DNA of 8,296 bases from an uncultured Porphyromonas sp. (GCA_946222055.1 CAMIEW010000022.1:1-8296), one strand, 5' to 3'; numbered from the stretch's first letter, positions 1-6,328 are shown. The notes: generated by a model not told the origin, from the letters alone. Translations and numbers: made by a program.

Positions 1-85
1 CAACCCCCCTTTCACCATCCTCCCCCACCCGGCACATCAAAATGCGAATTAGCCTTAGTTAAAGTCGCGGAAAATGGGGTCGTAA

Positions 86-108
86 CCCAAAATGTTTGTA
101 TATTTGGG
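86..108 (+). promoter_or_regulatory. Candidate Bacteroidota promoter -7 box inside an inverted repeat
   Basis: TATATTTG at 99-106 fits the Bacteroidota primary-sigma -7 consensus TAnnTTTG and would start transcription near 110, leaving a leader of about 75 nt before the first gene. No convincing TTTG-type -33 element lies at the usual ~19-bp spacing. The box sits within an inverted repeat, CCCAAA (86-91) and TTTGGG (103-108), with an 11-nt centre, so a repressor site overlapping the promoter is possible but unproven. The remaining sequence 1-85 is C-rich and then AT-mixed, and no gene is recognised in it. The leader (about 150-170) is purine-rich. Confidence 0.45.
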
Positions 109-173
109 GATGGGAGGGGGTGTCTCCTGACTCGGCAGAGGCAATAGGGTGATGCAGAGGAGGAGAAGTACTT

Positions 174-179
174 AAGGAG
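174..179 (+). promoter_or_regulatory. Ribosome binding site supporting the start at 186
   Basis: AAGGAG at 174-179 lies 6 nt before ATG 186. It is the only strong Shine-Dalgarno-like site in front of any gene here, and it favours the upstream ATG. A second in-frame ATG at 219 (residue 12) begins the segment MSYQKFD, which resembles where the family's proteins usually begin. The true start could therefore be 33 nt further in. Confidence 0.5.
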
Positions 180-185
180 TGCCGG

Positions 186-2285
186 ATGGCAGACCACGTC
201 AGGAATGTAGCAGAGTATATGAGTTATCAGAAGTTTGATCGTCGCATAATGACCAACTTGGGGACTGCGCTTCCCCTGGAGCTTCTTCATGCCAATAGCC
301 GTGGAGCCTACCACTGCTCGTCGGTCGTGGGATGCAATACACGTAAGTATCACGGGCTCCTGGTGGTGCCGTCGGAGAGCGGTCCTGATCCCACCGTCCT
401 CCTCTCGTCGATGGATGAGACGGTGATCCAGCATGGGGCGGAGTTTCACCTCGCTGTGCATAAGTATCATGATGGGACCCTGAGCCCAAATGGGCACAAG
501 TATATCCGCGAATTCTCTGTCGAGGAGTGTCCTCGCACGATCTACCGTGTCGGAGGGGTCGTCCTCTCTAAGGAGATCGCCTTCTCGTCCAAGATCAATC
601 AGCTGCTGATCCGCTATCGTCTCCTGGAGGCGCACTCGGCGACGACTCTGCGACTGATGCCGATGCTTGCCTTTCGCTCAGTAAAGGAGATGACCCATGT
701 CAATGACAAGATCGACTGGAGCTATACCGATGAGGATCAGGGCGTCTCTCTCAGTCTCTATAAGGGGATGCCGCGACTCTATCTGCAGCTCTCCAGGCAC
801 GATGCGGTCTGGCATCAGGAGCCGACTTGGTATCGGGACTTCTTCTACGACCGAGAGGCGGAGCGAGGGAATGCCTGCGTGGAGGATCTGCCGGTCCCGG
901 GACACTTTTTCCTAAGTATCCGGCGAGGTGAGGATATCATCATCTCGGCGTCAGACTGTGCGATAGACCCGGAGACGCTGGAGGAGACCTTCGAGGAGGC
1001 GCTCCGGAGCTACGGTGTGGCGGACACCTTTGCCACCTGTCTTAGACGCTCGGCAAGGCAATTTTACTACGAGCCCCGGCCGGGTAAGTCCTACCTCAAG
1101 GCAGGATACCCCTGGTATGGCGTCCGCCTGAGAGACCAGATGGTGGGGCTCACCTCGTGCAGCTTCGGCATCGGCGAGCCGGAGATCTATCATAAGGTGA
1201 TGGACACGGCTCTGCCGGCGATCTGGTCCTATATGGATGACGGAGTGGAGGACCCGGTGATCGAGGATATCTGGCAGCCGGACAGCCTGCTCTGGGTCGC
1301 CAATGCGATCCAGGACTACTATCGCTGGGTCGGTAAGGAAGAGACACGGGAGCGGTATGGAGAGACCCTCCGTCGGGTCATCCGGTACATCCGGGAGGGT
1401 CGGGTGCCCCTGCTCGAGATGAGACGAAACGGTCTCCTCTACGCCGATCCGGGCGAGGATCGCCGACCGATTACCTGGATGGGAACCATGCTCGATGGCG
1501 CAGCGGTCGTGGATCGTCGGGGCTATATTGTGGAGTACAATGCTCTCTGGTATAATGCCCTCTGCTTCTATCGCTTCCTCTACGACCTGCAGGGGGATGA
1601 GGAGGTGACGGAGCTGATCGATCAGGTGCGTGAGAGCTTTATCCGGACCTTTGTCAATGAGCACGGCTACCTGCTCGACTATGTGGCCGACGGTCGTCCA
1701 CTCGACTGGAGCGTCCGTCCGAGTCAGATCATCGCTGTGGGACTGACCTATTCGCCCATGTCGCGTAAGCTGCAGCGGTCGGTCCTCGACTATGTGACCA
1801 AGGAGCTGCTGACGCCCAAGGGACTTCGCTCACTCTCGCCTGTTAGTCCGCTCTATAAGGGCTTCTCAGGCGGCAATCAGAGGGAGCGCTACTACGCTTA
1901 TGTGCAGGGAGGAGCGTGGCCGTGGACACTTTACTATTACCTCAGTGCCTATCTGAAGCTCTTCAAGCGTACCGGTCTCTTCTTCGTCGATCGGATGCTG
2001 ATCCCCTTTGAGGAAGAGCTTAGCCTCAATGGCATCGGCACCATCTCCGAGATCTATGACGGCACCCCGCCCTACAGGGGACGGAGCGACCTCTCCTTCA
2101 TGATGAGCGTCTCGGCTATCCTCCGCATCGTGAATCGTATGGTGGAGTACAAGAGTATCTGGGACGAGGAGGGAGACCTCTATGACTCCTTCCTCAGCAT
2201 GACCTCTCACCACTCGTCCTCGCCTGATCAGGGTCGTGGCGGAGCGGATGAGGAGGCCGCAGTGACGGAAGAGCGCAAGGATTAA
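186..2285 (+). CDS. Glycogen debranching enzyme family protein (amylo-alpha-1,6-glucosidase, GH133/GDE_C type) with altered catalytic motifs
   Basis: This is a 699-residue cytoplasmic protein of the bacterial glycogen-debranching family, whose members hydrolyse alpha-1,6 branch stubs on glycogen. The N-terminal domain (about 12-270) carries SVVGCNTRKYHGLLV (46-60) and SSMDETVIQHGAEF (74-87). The (alpha/alpha)6-barrel catalytic half (about 285-655) shows AGYPWYGVRLRDQ (306-318), NALWYNAL (452-459), RPSQIIAVGL (511-520), GLRSLSP (546-552), QGGAWPW (574-580) and GTISEIYDG (618-626), whose Glu622 is the likely catalytic base. The family's TWMD, whose Asp is the presumed general acid, reads TWMG here (430-433). 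The usual HQGT reads VQGG (573-576), and the usual GAISQAWS near the end reads SDLSFMMS. The reading frame is otherwise intact. A Ser/Asp/Glu-rich tail (about 670-699) extends past the family's usual end. It is the first gene of a probable four-gene operon; the glycosyltransferase follows after 25 nt. The family call is firm; debranching activity is uncertain. Confidence 0.9.
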   Translation: MADHVRNVAEYMSYQKFDRRIMTNLGTALPLELLHANSRGAYHCSSVVGCNTRKYHGLLVVPSESGPDPTVLLSSMDETVIQHGAEFHLAVHKYHDGTLSPNGHKYIREFSVEECPRTIYRVGGVVLSKEIAFSSKINQLLIRYRLLEAHSATTLRLMPMLAFRSVKEMTHVNDKIDWSYTDEDQGVSLSLYKGMPRLYLQLSRHDAVWHQEPTWYRDFFYDREAERGNACVEDLPVPGHFFLSIRRGEDIIISASDCAIDPETLEETFEEALRSYGVADTFATCLRRSARQFYYEPRPGKSYLKAGYPWYGVRLRDQMVGLTSCSFGIGEPEIYHKVMDTALPAIWSYMDDGVEDPVIEDIWQPDSLLWVANAIQDYYRWVGKEETRERYGETLRRVIRYIREGRVPLLEMRRNGLLYADPGEDRRPITWMGTMLDGAAVVDRRGYIVEYNALWYNALCFYRFLYDLQGDEEVTELIDQVRESFIRTFVNEHGYLLDYVADGRPLDWSVRPSQIIAVGLTYSPMSRKLQRSVLDYVTKELLTPKGLRSLSPVSPLYKGFSGGNQRERYYAYVQGGAWPWTLYYYLSAYLKLFKRTGLFFVDRMLIPFEEELSLNGIGTISEIYDGTPPYRGRSDLSFMMSVSAILRIVNRMVEYKSIWDEEGDLYDSFLSMTSHHSSSPDQGRGGADEEAAVTEERKD

Positions 2286-2310
2286 GCACCATTAGCAAGA
2301 CAGAAATCGT

Positions 2311-3573
2311 ATGAAAGCACTTATGCTTGGCTGGGAGTTTCCCCCTCATATCTCCGGAGGTCTCGGGACTGCTACCTACGGCATCACGAAGGGGCTCTCC
2401 TCGCAGAAGGATATGGACATTACCCTGGTGCTGCCCGCTCCGTCCGGAGATGAGGACACCTCTTATATGAAGATCATCGGTGCCAGTGAGGTGCCGATCG
2501 TCTACCAGGATCCCTCAAGAGAATATCTCGAGCAGCGGATCGGTCGCGTGATGAGTCCGGATGAGTACTACCACCTGAGGGACCATATCTATGCGGACTT
2601 TAGGTATATGCTGACGGACGATATAGGGTGCATCGAGTTCTCCGGGAAGTATGGGGACAACCTGATCGACGAGATCAATAACTACTCCATCGTTACCGGC
2701 GTGATCGCCAGAGCCGACCACTACGACCTGATCCATGCCCACGACTGGGTCACCTATCCTGCAGGTATCCATGCTAAGCAAGTCCTCGGTGTGCCACTGG
2801 TTATCCATGTCCACGCTACCGACTTCGATCGCAGCCGCGGTAATGTTAATCCTACCGTCTATGCCATAGAGAAGGACGGTATGGACCATGCCGATCATAT
2901 CATGTGTGTGAGCGAACTGACCCGCAGGACGGTGATCGAGAAGTATCATCAGGATCCCGCCAAGGTGACAGCCGTACACAATGCCGTGATCCCGCTCGAG
3001 GAGTCGATCCTCAATATCCCGGACAAGAGGGGCGTGAAGGATAAGGTGATCACCTTCCTCGGTCGTCTGACGATGCAGAAGGGACCGGAGTACTTCGTCG
3101 AGGCGGCAGCACGAGTGCTGGCTAAGAAGCGAGACGTCCGCTTCGTGATGGCCGGCAGCGGAGATATGATGGATGAGATGATCCGTCTCGTGGCGGAGAA
3201 GCGCATCTCGGACCGCTTCCACTTCACCGGCTTCATGAAGGGTCGTCAGGTGTATGAGGTGTACCATGCCAGCGACGTCTACGTGATGCCATCGGTGTCG
3301 GAGCCCTTTGGCATTACTCCCCTCGAGGCGATGCAGTGTGGCGTCCCCTGTATCATTTCCAAGCAGTCTGGCTGCTCCGAGATACTCACCTATGCGATCA
3401 AGCTCGACTACTGGGATGTCGATGCGATGGCGGATGCGATGTACGCTCTCGTCACCTATCCTGCTCTCCACGACCTCCTCTCTAAGAGAGGACTGGACGA
3501 GGTAGCCGGGATCACGTGGGATAATGTGGCGCTCAAGATACGCGGCCTCTATGATCAGGTCCTCGGACGATGA
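2311..3573 (+). CDS. GT-B glycosyltransferase, glycogen/alpha-glucan synthase-like (GT4 type)
   Basis: This 420-residue cytoplasmic GT-B transferase belongs to the Bacteroidales family often annotated as a glycogen synthase or group 1 glycosyltransferase. It probably extends alpha-1,4-glucan from a nucleotide sugar. The N-terminal Rossmann domain has GWEFPPHISGGLGTATYG (7-24), whose SGGLG resembles the synthase nucleotide-binding loop, then HAHDW (142-146) and HVHATDFDRSRGNVNPT (166-182). The C-terminal domain has FLGRLTMQKGPEYFVEAA (249-266), AGSGDMM (281-287) and the EX7E motif Glu331 to Glu339 (EPFGITPLE), followed by CGVP. All motifs are intact, in contrast to its two neighbours. No strong Shine-Dalgarno site precedes the ATG, which is common in this phylum. 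It lies between the debranching and GH57 genes, 25 nt and 51 nt away, which supports a role in glycogen metabolism. The donor (UDP- or ADP-glucose) cannot be told from sequence. A capsule or mannosyl transferase is less likely given the context. Confidence 0.88.
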   Translation: MKALMLGWEFPPHISGGLGTATYGITKGLSSQKDMDITLVLPAPSGDEDTSYMKIIGASEVPIVYQDPSREYLEQRIGRVMSPDEYYHLRDHIYADFRYMLTDDIGCIEFSGKYGDNLIDEINNYSIVTGVIARADHYDLIHAHDWVTYPAGIHAKQVLGVPLVIHVHATDFDRSRGNVNPTVYAIEKDGMDHADHIMCVSELTRRTVIEKYHQDPAKVTAVHNAVIPLEESILNIPDKRGVKDKVITFLGRLTMQKGPEYFVEAAARVLAKKRDVRFVMAGSGDMMDEMIRLVAEKRISDRFHFTGFMKGRQVYEVYHASDVYVMPSVSEPFGITPLEAMQCGVPCIISKQSGCSEILTYAIKLDYWDVDAMADAMYALVTYPALHDLLSKRGLDEVAGITWDNVALKIRGLYDQVLGR

Positions 3574-3624
3574 TACCCTCGATACCTCTTATGAATAACC
3601 TCCCCGATAGATAAAGTTCTCACC

Positions 3625-4959
3625 ATGGATAAGAAAAAACTCTGCCTCGTCTTCCAGCTGCATCAGCCCTTCCGTCTGAAGCGCTACCGTTTCTTCGACA
3701 TAGGCAACGACCACTACTACTTCGACGACTTCCTCAATGAGCAGTACATGAGATCCGCCGCTGAGCGATCCTATCTGCCTGCCAATCAGATGATCTACGA
3801 CCTGATCCAGCAGACTAAGGGCAAGGTGAAAGTCGCCTTCGCCATCTCCGGCACCGCTCTGGACCAGATCGAGATGTACACGCCGGAGCTGATCGACAGC
3901 TTCCGTAAGCTTACCGAGACGGGGTGTGTGGAGCTCCTGGCAGAGCCCTACGCCCACAGTCTCTCCTCTCTGGCACCGTCTAAGGCGGAGTTTAAGGGTC
4001 AGGTGGGGATGCATGTCACGGCCCTCAAGGCGATATTCAATTACGAGCCTAAGGTGCTGCGCAATACAGAGCTCCTCTACGATGATGACATCGCACTGGC
4101 AGTGGCAGAGATGGGCTTCCATGGGATGCTCACCGAGGGCGCTAAGCATGTGCTGGGGTGGAAGAGTCCCGACTTCGTCTACCAAAGTGCGGTGGTGCCT
4201 GAGCTCCATCTCCTGATGCGTCACGCCGCACTGTCGGAGGATCTCTCTCGGCGCTTCTGCGATCAGAGCTGGGACGAGTATCCGCTGACAGCGGACAAGT
4301 ACGCCTCCTGGCTCGCTGACCGGGGCAAGGGAGAGCAGGTGACCTACCTCGACATGAGCTATGACGTACTGGGCAATCTCTGTCCCGCCTCGTCGGGGAT
4401 CTTCGACTTCTTCCGCGCGCTACCGGAGTACATCGACCGTGCCGGGCTGGAGATGGCGACGCCGTCCGAGGTCTTCGCGCAGCTTCAGCCCGAGGATGAG
4501 ATCAGTGTCCTGGACACCATCTCCTGGTCTGAGGAGGAGAAGACGACGAAGTCCTGGCTCGGCAATATCCTCCAGCAGGAGTCCTTCGGCAAGCTTGTGG
4601 AGTGGACTGAGCGGACCCGCATGAGCGGCAATAGGCGGATCAAGCAGGACTGGACCTACCTCCAGAGCAGCGACCACTTCCTCTACATGTCCACAGATAT
4701 GGAGAATAAAGACTCCGGTCTCTACAGCCCCTACACCAGCCCCTACGACGCCTTCAATAACTATATGAATGTGCTGAGTGACTTCCACCTCCGCGTGGAG
4801 GAGGAGTATCCCAGCTCGATCGAGAATGAGGAGCTCAATGCCCTCCTCAAGACGATCGAGAATCAGGGCGAGGAGATCACTGCGCTGCAGGAGGAGCTCC
4901 ATAAGCTAAGGGCAGAAAAACCGGCCAAGCGCACTGGTACAACAAAGAAAGCGAAGTAA
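3625..4959 (+). CDS. GH57 family protein (alpha-amylase/glucanotransferase-like) lacking the usual acid/base Asp, with C-terminal coiled coil
   Basis: This 444-residue cytoplasmic protein has a GH57 seven-stranded barrel. GH57 members cut or transfer alpha-glucans (amylase, 4-alpha-glucanotransferase or branching activity). Visible motifs are FQLHQPF (10-16, motif 1), GTALDQIEMY (76-85), VELLAEPYAHSLSSL (102-116), RNTELLYDDDI (146-156) with presumed nucleophile Glu149, and MLTEGAKHVLGWKSP (168-182). Further on are SWLGNILQ (310-317) and SPYDAFNNYMNVLSDF (372-387). Where many GH57 relatives have MDYETFGEH, this protein has MSYDVLGNL (244-252), so the expected acid/base Asp is Ser245; Asp243 and Asp247 are nearby. 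Residues about 398-430 form a predicted coiled coil of Glu/Leu heptads, ending in a Lys-rich tail (431-444). It follows the glycosyltransferase by 51 nt and precedes ilvE by 18 nt. The family call is firm; the reaction is unknown, and the protein may be a pseudoenzyme or scaffold. Confidence 0.88.
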   Translation: MDKKKLCLVFQLHQPFRLKRYRFFDIGNDHYYFDDFLNEQYMRSAAERSYLPANQMIYDLIQQTKGKVKVAFAISGTALDQIEMYTPELIDSFRKLTETGCVELLAEPYAHSLSSLAPSKAEFKGQVGMHVTALKAIFNYEPKVLRNTELLYDDDIALAVAEMGFHGMLTEGAKHVLGWKSPDFVYQSAVVPELHLLMRHAALSEDLSRRFCDQSWDEYPLTADKYASWLADRGKGEQVTYLDMSYDVLGNLCPASSGIFDFFRALPEYIDRAGLEMATPSEVFAQLQPEDEISVLDTISWSEEEKTTKSWLGNILQQESFGKLVEWTERTRMSGNRRIKQDWTYLQSSDHFLYMSTDMENKDSGLYSPYTSPYDAFNNYMNVLSDFHLRVEEEYPSSIENEELNALLKTIENQGEEITALQEELHKLRAEKPAKRTGTTKKAK

Positions 4960-4977
4960 GAGCAAGAGAGCAAAGCA

Positions 4978-6003
4978 ATGCCACAAGAAGAGACCGACTG
5001 GGAGTCACTGACTTTCGGTTACTATCCGACGGACTATAACGTACGGAGCTATTACTCTAAGGGGGAGTGGAGCAAGCCTGAGTTGTGTGCCGATCCCACA
5101 GTAGCGGTTCATCTGGCAGCAACGGGACTCAATTATGGTCAGCAAGCCTTTGAGGGACTCAAGGCCTTCCGCTGCCGGGATGGTAGGGTCTGTCTCTTCA
5201 GACCCGAGGAGAATGCCCGTCGGTTACAGAGCTCCTGCGCCGGGATCATGATGCCGGAGGTGCCGGAGGACCTTTTCTTGGAGGCTTGCCATATGGTGGT
5301 GAAGCACAATAGCCGCTTTGTCCCTCCCTATGGCACGGGTGCTGCCCTCTACCTAAGACCCCTCGTCATCGGTATGGGGCCACATGTCGGCGTGAGCGAG
5401 AGCAGCGAGTACCTCTTCTCGATCTATGCTTGTCCTGTGGGACCTTACTTCAGGCGCGGAGTCACCTCCGTCCCGGTGGTGATCCAGCGCTCTTACGACC
5501 GGGCTGCTCCGCGTGGCATGGGGAGGTTTAAGGTAGGCGGAAACTATGCTGCCTCCTTCCGTGCGATGCGAGATGCTTATGAGGAGGGCTACGCCGGGGG
5601 CTGCCTTTTCCTGGATCCTCAGGAGAAGAAGTACATCGACGAGTGCGGGTCTGCCAATTTCTTCGGCATCAGAGGGAAGTCCTATATTACTCCCCGCTCC
5701 GAGTCGATCCTCGCCTCTGTGACCAACGACAGTCTGATGACCATCGCCGGCGACCTCGGGCTGTCGGTGGAGCGCCGTCCTCTGCCGGTGGAGGAGCTCA
5801 GCACTCTCGATGAGGCTGCAGCCTGTGGCACCGCCGCAGTCATCTGTCCCATCAGCAAGATTGTCGACCTCGATACCGGCAGCATATACGACTACGGTAG
5901 CGAGCCGGGTCCGGTCTGCAGAGAGCTCTACGACCGTCTGACCGGCATACAGTCCGGCAGACTCCCCGATCGTCACGGCTGGCTGACAGCCGTCGACCTA
6001 TAG
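4978..6003 (+). CDS. ilvE: Branched-chain amino-acid aminotransferase (PLP fold type IV)
   Basis: This 341-residue cytoplasmic enzyme interconverts Leu, Ile and Val with their 2-oxo acids, using 2-oxoglutarate/glutamate and pyridoxal phosphate. Its length suits the ~340-residue Bacteroidales IlvE form. Motifs in order: LTFGYYPTDYNVRSYY (11-26), LNYGQQAFEGLKAFR (51-65), NARRLQSSC (79-87), GAALYLRPL (121-129), GPYFRRG (155-161), then RFKVGGNYAAS (183-193) with Lys185 as the Schiff-base lysine. After these come YIDECGSANFFGI (219-231) with Glu222, SVTNDSLM (247-254), and ACGTAAVICPISKI (282-295), which contacts the cofactor phosphate and substrate. All key residues are present, so it should be active. 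It starts 18 nt after the GH57 stop with no clear ribosome site, consistent with co-transcription with the glycogen-type genes; a functional link between the pathways is not evident. The next gene is 325 bp away, so this probably ends the transcription unit, although no clear intrinsic terminator follows. Confidence 0.95.
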   Translation: MPQEETDWESLTFGYYPTDYNVRSYYSKGEWSKPELCADPTVAVHLAATGLNYGQQAFEGLKAFRCRDGRVCLFRPEENARRLQSSCAGIMMPEVPEDLFLEACHMVVKHNSRFVPPYGTGAALYLRPLVIGMGPHVGVSESSEYLFSIYACPVGPYFRRGVTSVPVVIQRSYDRAAPRGMGRFKVGGNYAASFRAMRDAYEEGYAGGCLFLDPQEKKYIDECGSANFFGIRGKSYITPRSESILASVTNDSLMTIAGDLGLSVERRPLPVEELSTLDEAAACGTAAVICPISKIVDLDTGSIYDYGSEPGPVCRELYDRLTGIQSGRLPDRHGWLTAVDL

Positions 6004-6032
6004 CTTCCCTCTCACTCTATTGAGGTCTCCGG

Positions 6033-6116
6033 ACTAATACCGGTATTAGTGATTACTATAGTCGGTATTAGTTGACACTATTACCGGTATTAGTTGAGCC
6101 TAAAATAGGTAATAGA
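6033..6116. repeat. Tandem array of 18-bp palindromic sites at exact 22-bp period (3 good copies plus 1 decayed)
   Basis: Site 1 (6033-6050), ACTAATACCGGTATTAGT, is a perfect 18-bp palindrome. Site 2 (6055-6072), ACTATAGTCGGTATTAGT, and site 3 (6077-6094), ACTATTACCGGTATTAGT, keep the right half exactly and vary in the left. Site 4 (6099-6116), CCTAAAATAGGTAATAGA, is a degenerate copy in the same register. The spacers are 4 bp each: GATT, TGAC, TGAG. A 22-bp step is about two helical turns, so bound dimers would lie on nearly the same face of the DNA. An isolated GACTAATA (6308-6315), matching the left half of site 1, recurs just before the next gene. The array begins 30 bp after the ilvE stop and ends about 144 bp before the candidate promoter box. 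An operator array or iteron-like protein-binding site is the most natural reading; the cognate protein is not identifiable here. Confidence 0.8.
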
Positions 6117-6163
6117 AGTAGGCGTTTGCTTTCTGCTGGTAACCAGACTATTGGGTTGCGCAC

Positions 6164-6178
6164 CTTTTGTCTCAAAAG
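6164..6178. repeat. Short inverted repeat CTTTTG-TCT-CAAAAG
   Basis: Perfect 6-bp arms (6164-6169 and 6173-6178) surround a 3-nt centre and are followed by TTTTG. As RNA it would form only a weak, AU-rich stem. It could be a protein-binding site or a weak terminator for the upstream operon, but the stem is not GC-rich as intrinsic terminators usually are. Confidence 0.5.
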
Positions 6179-6210
6179 TTTTGTGGCTTTTGATGGATGG
6201 TTCTGATGCG

Positions 6211-6239
6211 TTTTGGCTGATCTGATCGGGTCGCCAAAA
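6211..6239. repeat. Inverted repeat TTTTGGC ... GCCAAAA upstream of the promoter box
   Basis: Seven-base perfect arms (6211-6217 and 6233-6239) are separated by 15 nt that contain a direct TGATC repeat. The right arm ends about 20 bp before the TATCTTTG box, in the -33 region where a TTTG element would normally lie, so a regulator binding here could replace or block -33 recognition. No function is demonstrated by the sequence alone. Confidence 0.5.
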
Positions 6240-6259
6240 GGCGGATGGAGCAAAAGTAT

Positions 6260-6267
6260 TATCTTTG
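6260..6267 (+). promoter_or_regulatory. Candidate Bacteroidota -7 promoter element for the DUF3078 operon
   Basis: TATCTTTG matches the TAnnTTTG consensus and its flanks (TAT before, TAG after) resemble typical Bacteroidales promoters. Transcription would begin near 6271-6274, giving a leader of about 55 nt to ATG 6329. The -33 TTTG element is not present at the normal distance; CCAAAAGG occupies that place, suggesting activator dependence or a weak promoter. Confidence 0.6.
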
Positions 6268-6278
6268 TAGAAATGTAG

Positions 6279-6296
6279 GGTGCGGCGGTACGCACC
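6279..6296 (+). promoter_or_regulatory. Leader hairpin near the predicted mRNA 5' end
   Basis: GGTGCG (6279-6284) and CGCACC (6291-6296) form a perfect 6-bp GC-rich stem with a GCGGTA loop. It sits only a few nucleotides downstream of the predicted start of transcription and 32 nt before the start codon. A 5' stem of this kind may stabilise the mRNA; it has no following T-tract, so it is not a terminator. Confidence 0.5.
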
Positions 6297-6328
6297 ATAA
6301 TCGAAGTGACTAATAGAGATAGAGAATA

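Larger units (their letters stand above)
6004..6328. other. 325-bp structured intergenic region between ilvE and the DUF3078 gene
   Basis: No protein gene is recognised on either strand; a 76-codon minus-strand frame lacks any family-like feature. From left to right it contains a short pyrimidine-rich stretch after the ilvE stop, a 22-bp-period palindrome array (6033-6116), the small palindrome CTGGT-A-ACCAG (6135-6145), a cluster of CTTTTG/CAAAAG hexamers (6164-6256) with two inverted repeats, a TAnnTTTG promoter box (6260-6267) and a leader hairpin (6279-6296). It is clearly more AT-rich than the flanking genes. No hairpin followed by a T-tract that would make a convincing terminator was found for the upstream operon. 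Confidence 0.7.

Noticed and set aside
1..124. C-rich stretch at the window start and G-rich stretch near 107-124 as a long hairpin
   Set aside because: The two stretches are not reverse complements beyond a few bases; the resemblance is mostly same-order complement, which cannot pair.
135..160. Direct repeat GCAGAGG (135-141, 154-160) in the first leader
   Set aside because: It is too short, and lies in a purine-rich leader where such matches are expected by chance.
951..1664. Minus-strand open frame (237 codons) opposite the debranching gene
   Set aside because: It is a shadow of the coding strand with no recognisable domain, ribosome site or promoter.
2515..3471. Long minus-strand open frame (318 codons) opposite the glycosyltransferase gene
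   Set aside because: It lies fully antisense to a gene with clear motifs, has His/Asp/Leu-rich composition typical of shadow frames in GC-biased DNA, and shows no family feature.
6033..6050. First palindrome as an intrinsic terminator of the ilvE operon
   Set aside because: The palindrome has no loop, is AT-rich and is not followed by a T-tract.
6033..6116. Palindrome array as a CRISPR
   Set aside because: Spacers are only 4 bp and similar in composition, the repeats are 18 bp, and no cas genes are nearby.
6068..6298. 76-codon minus-strand frame in the ilvE-DUF3078 gap
   Set aside because: It runs across the palindrome array and promoter elements, has no ribosome binding site and no protein-like pattern.
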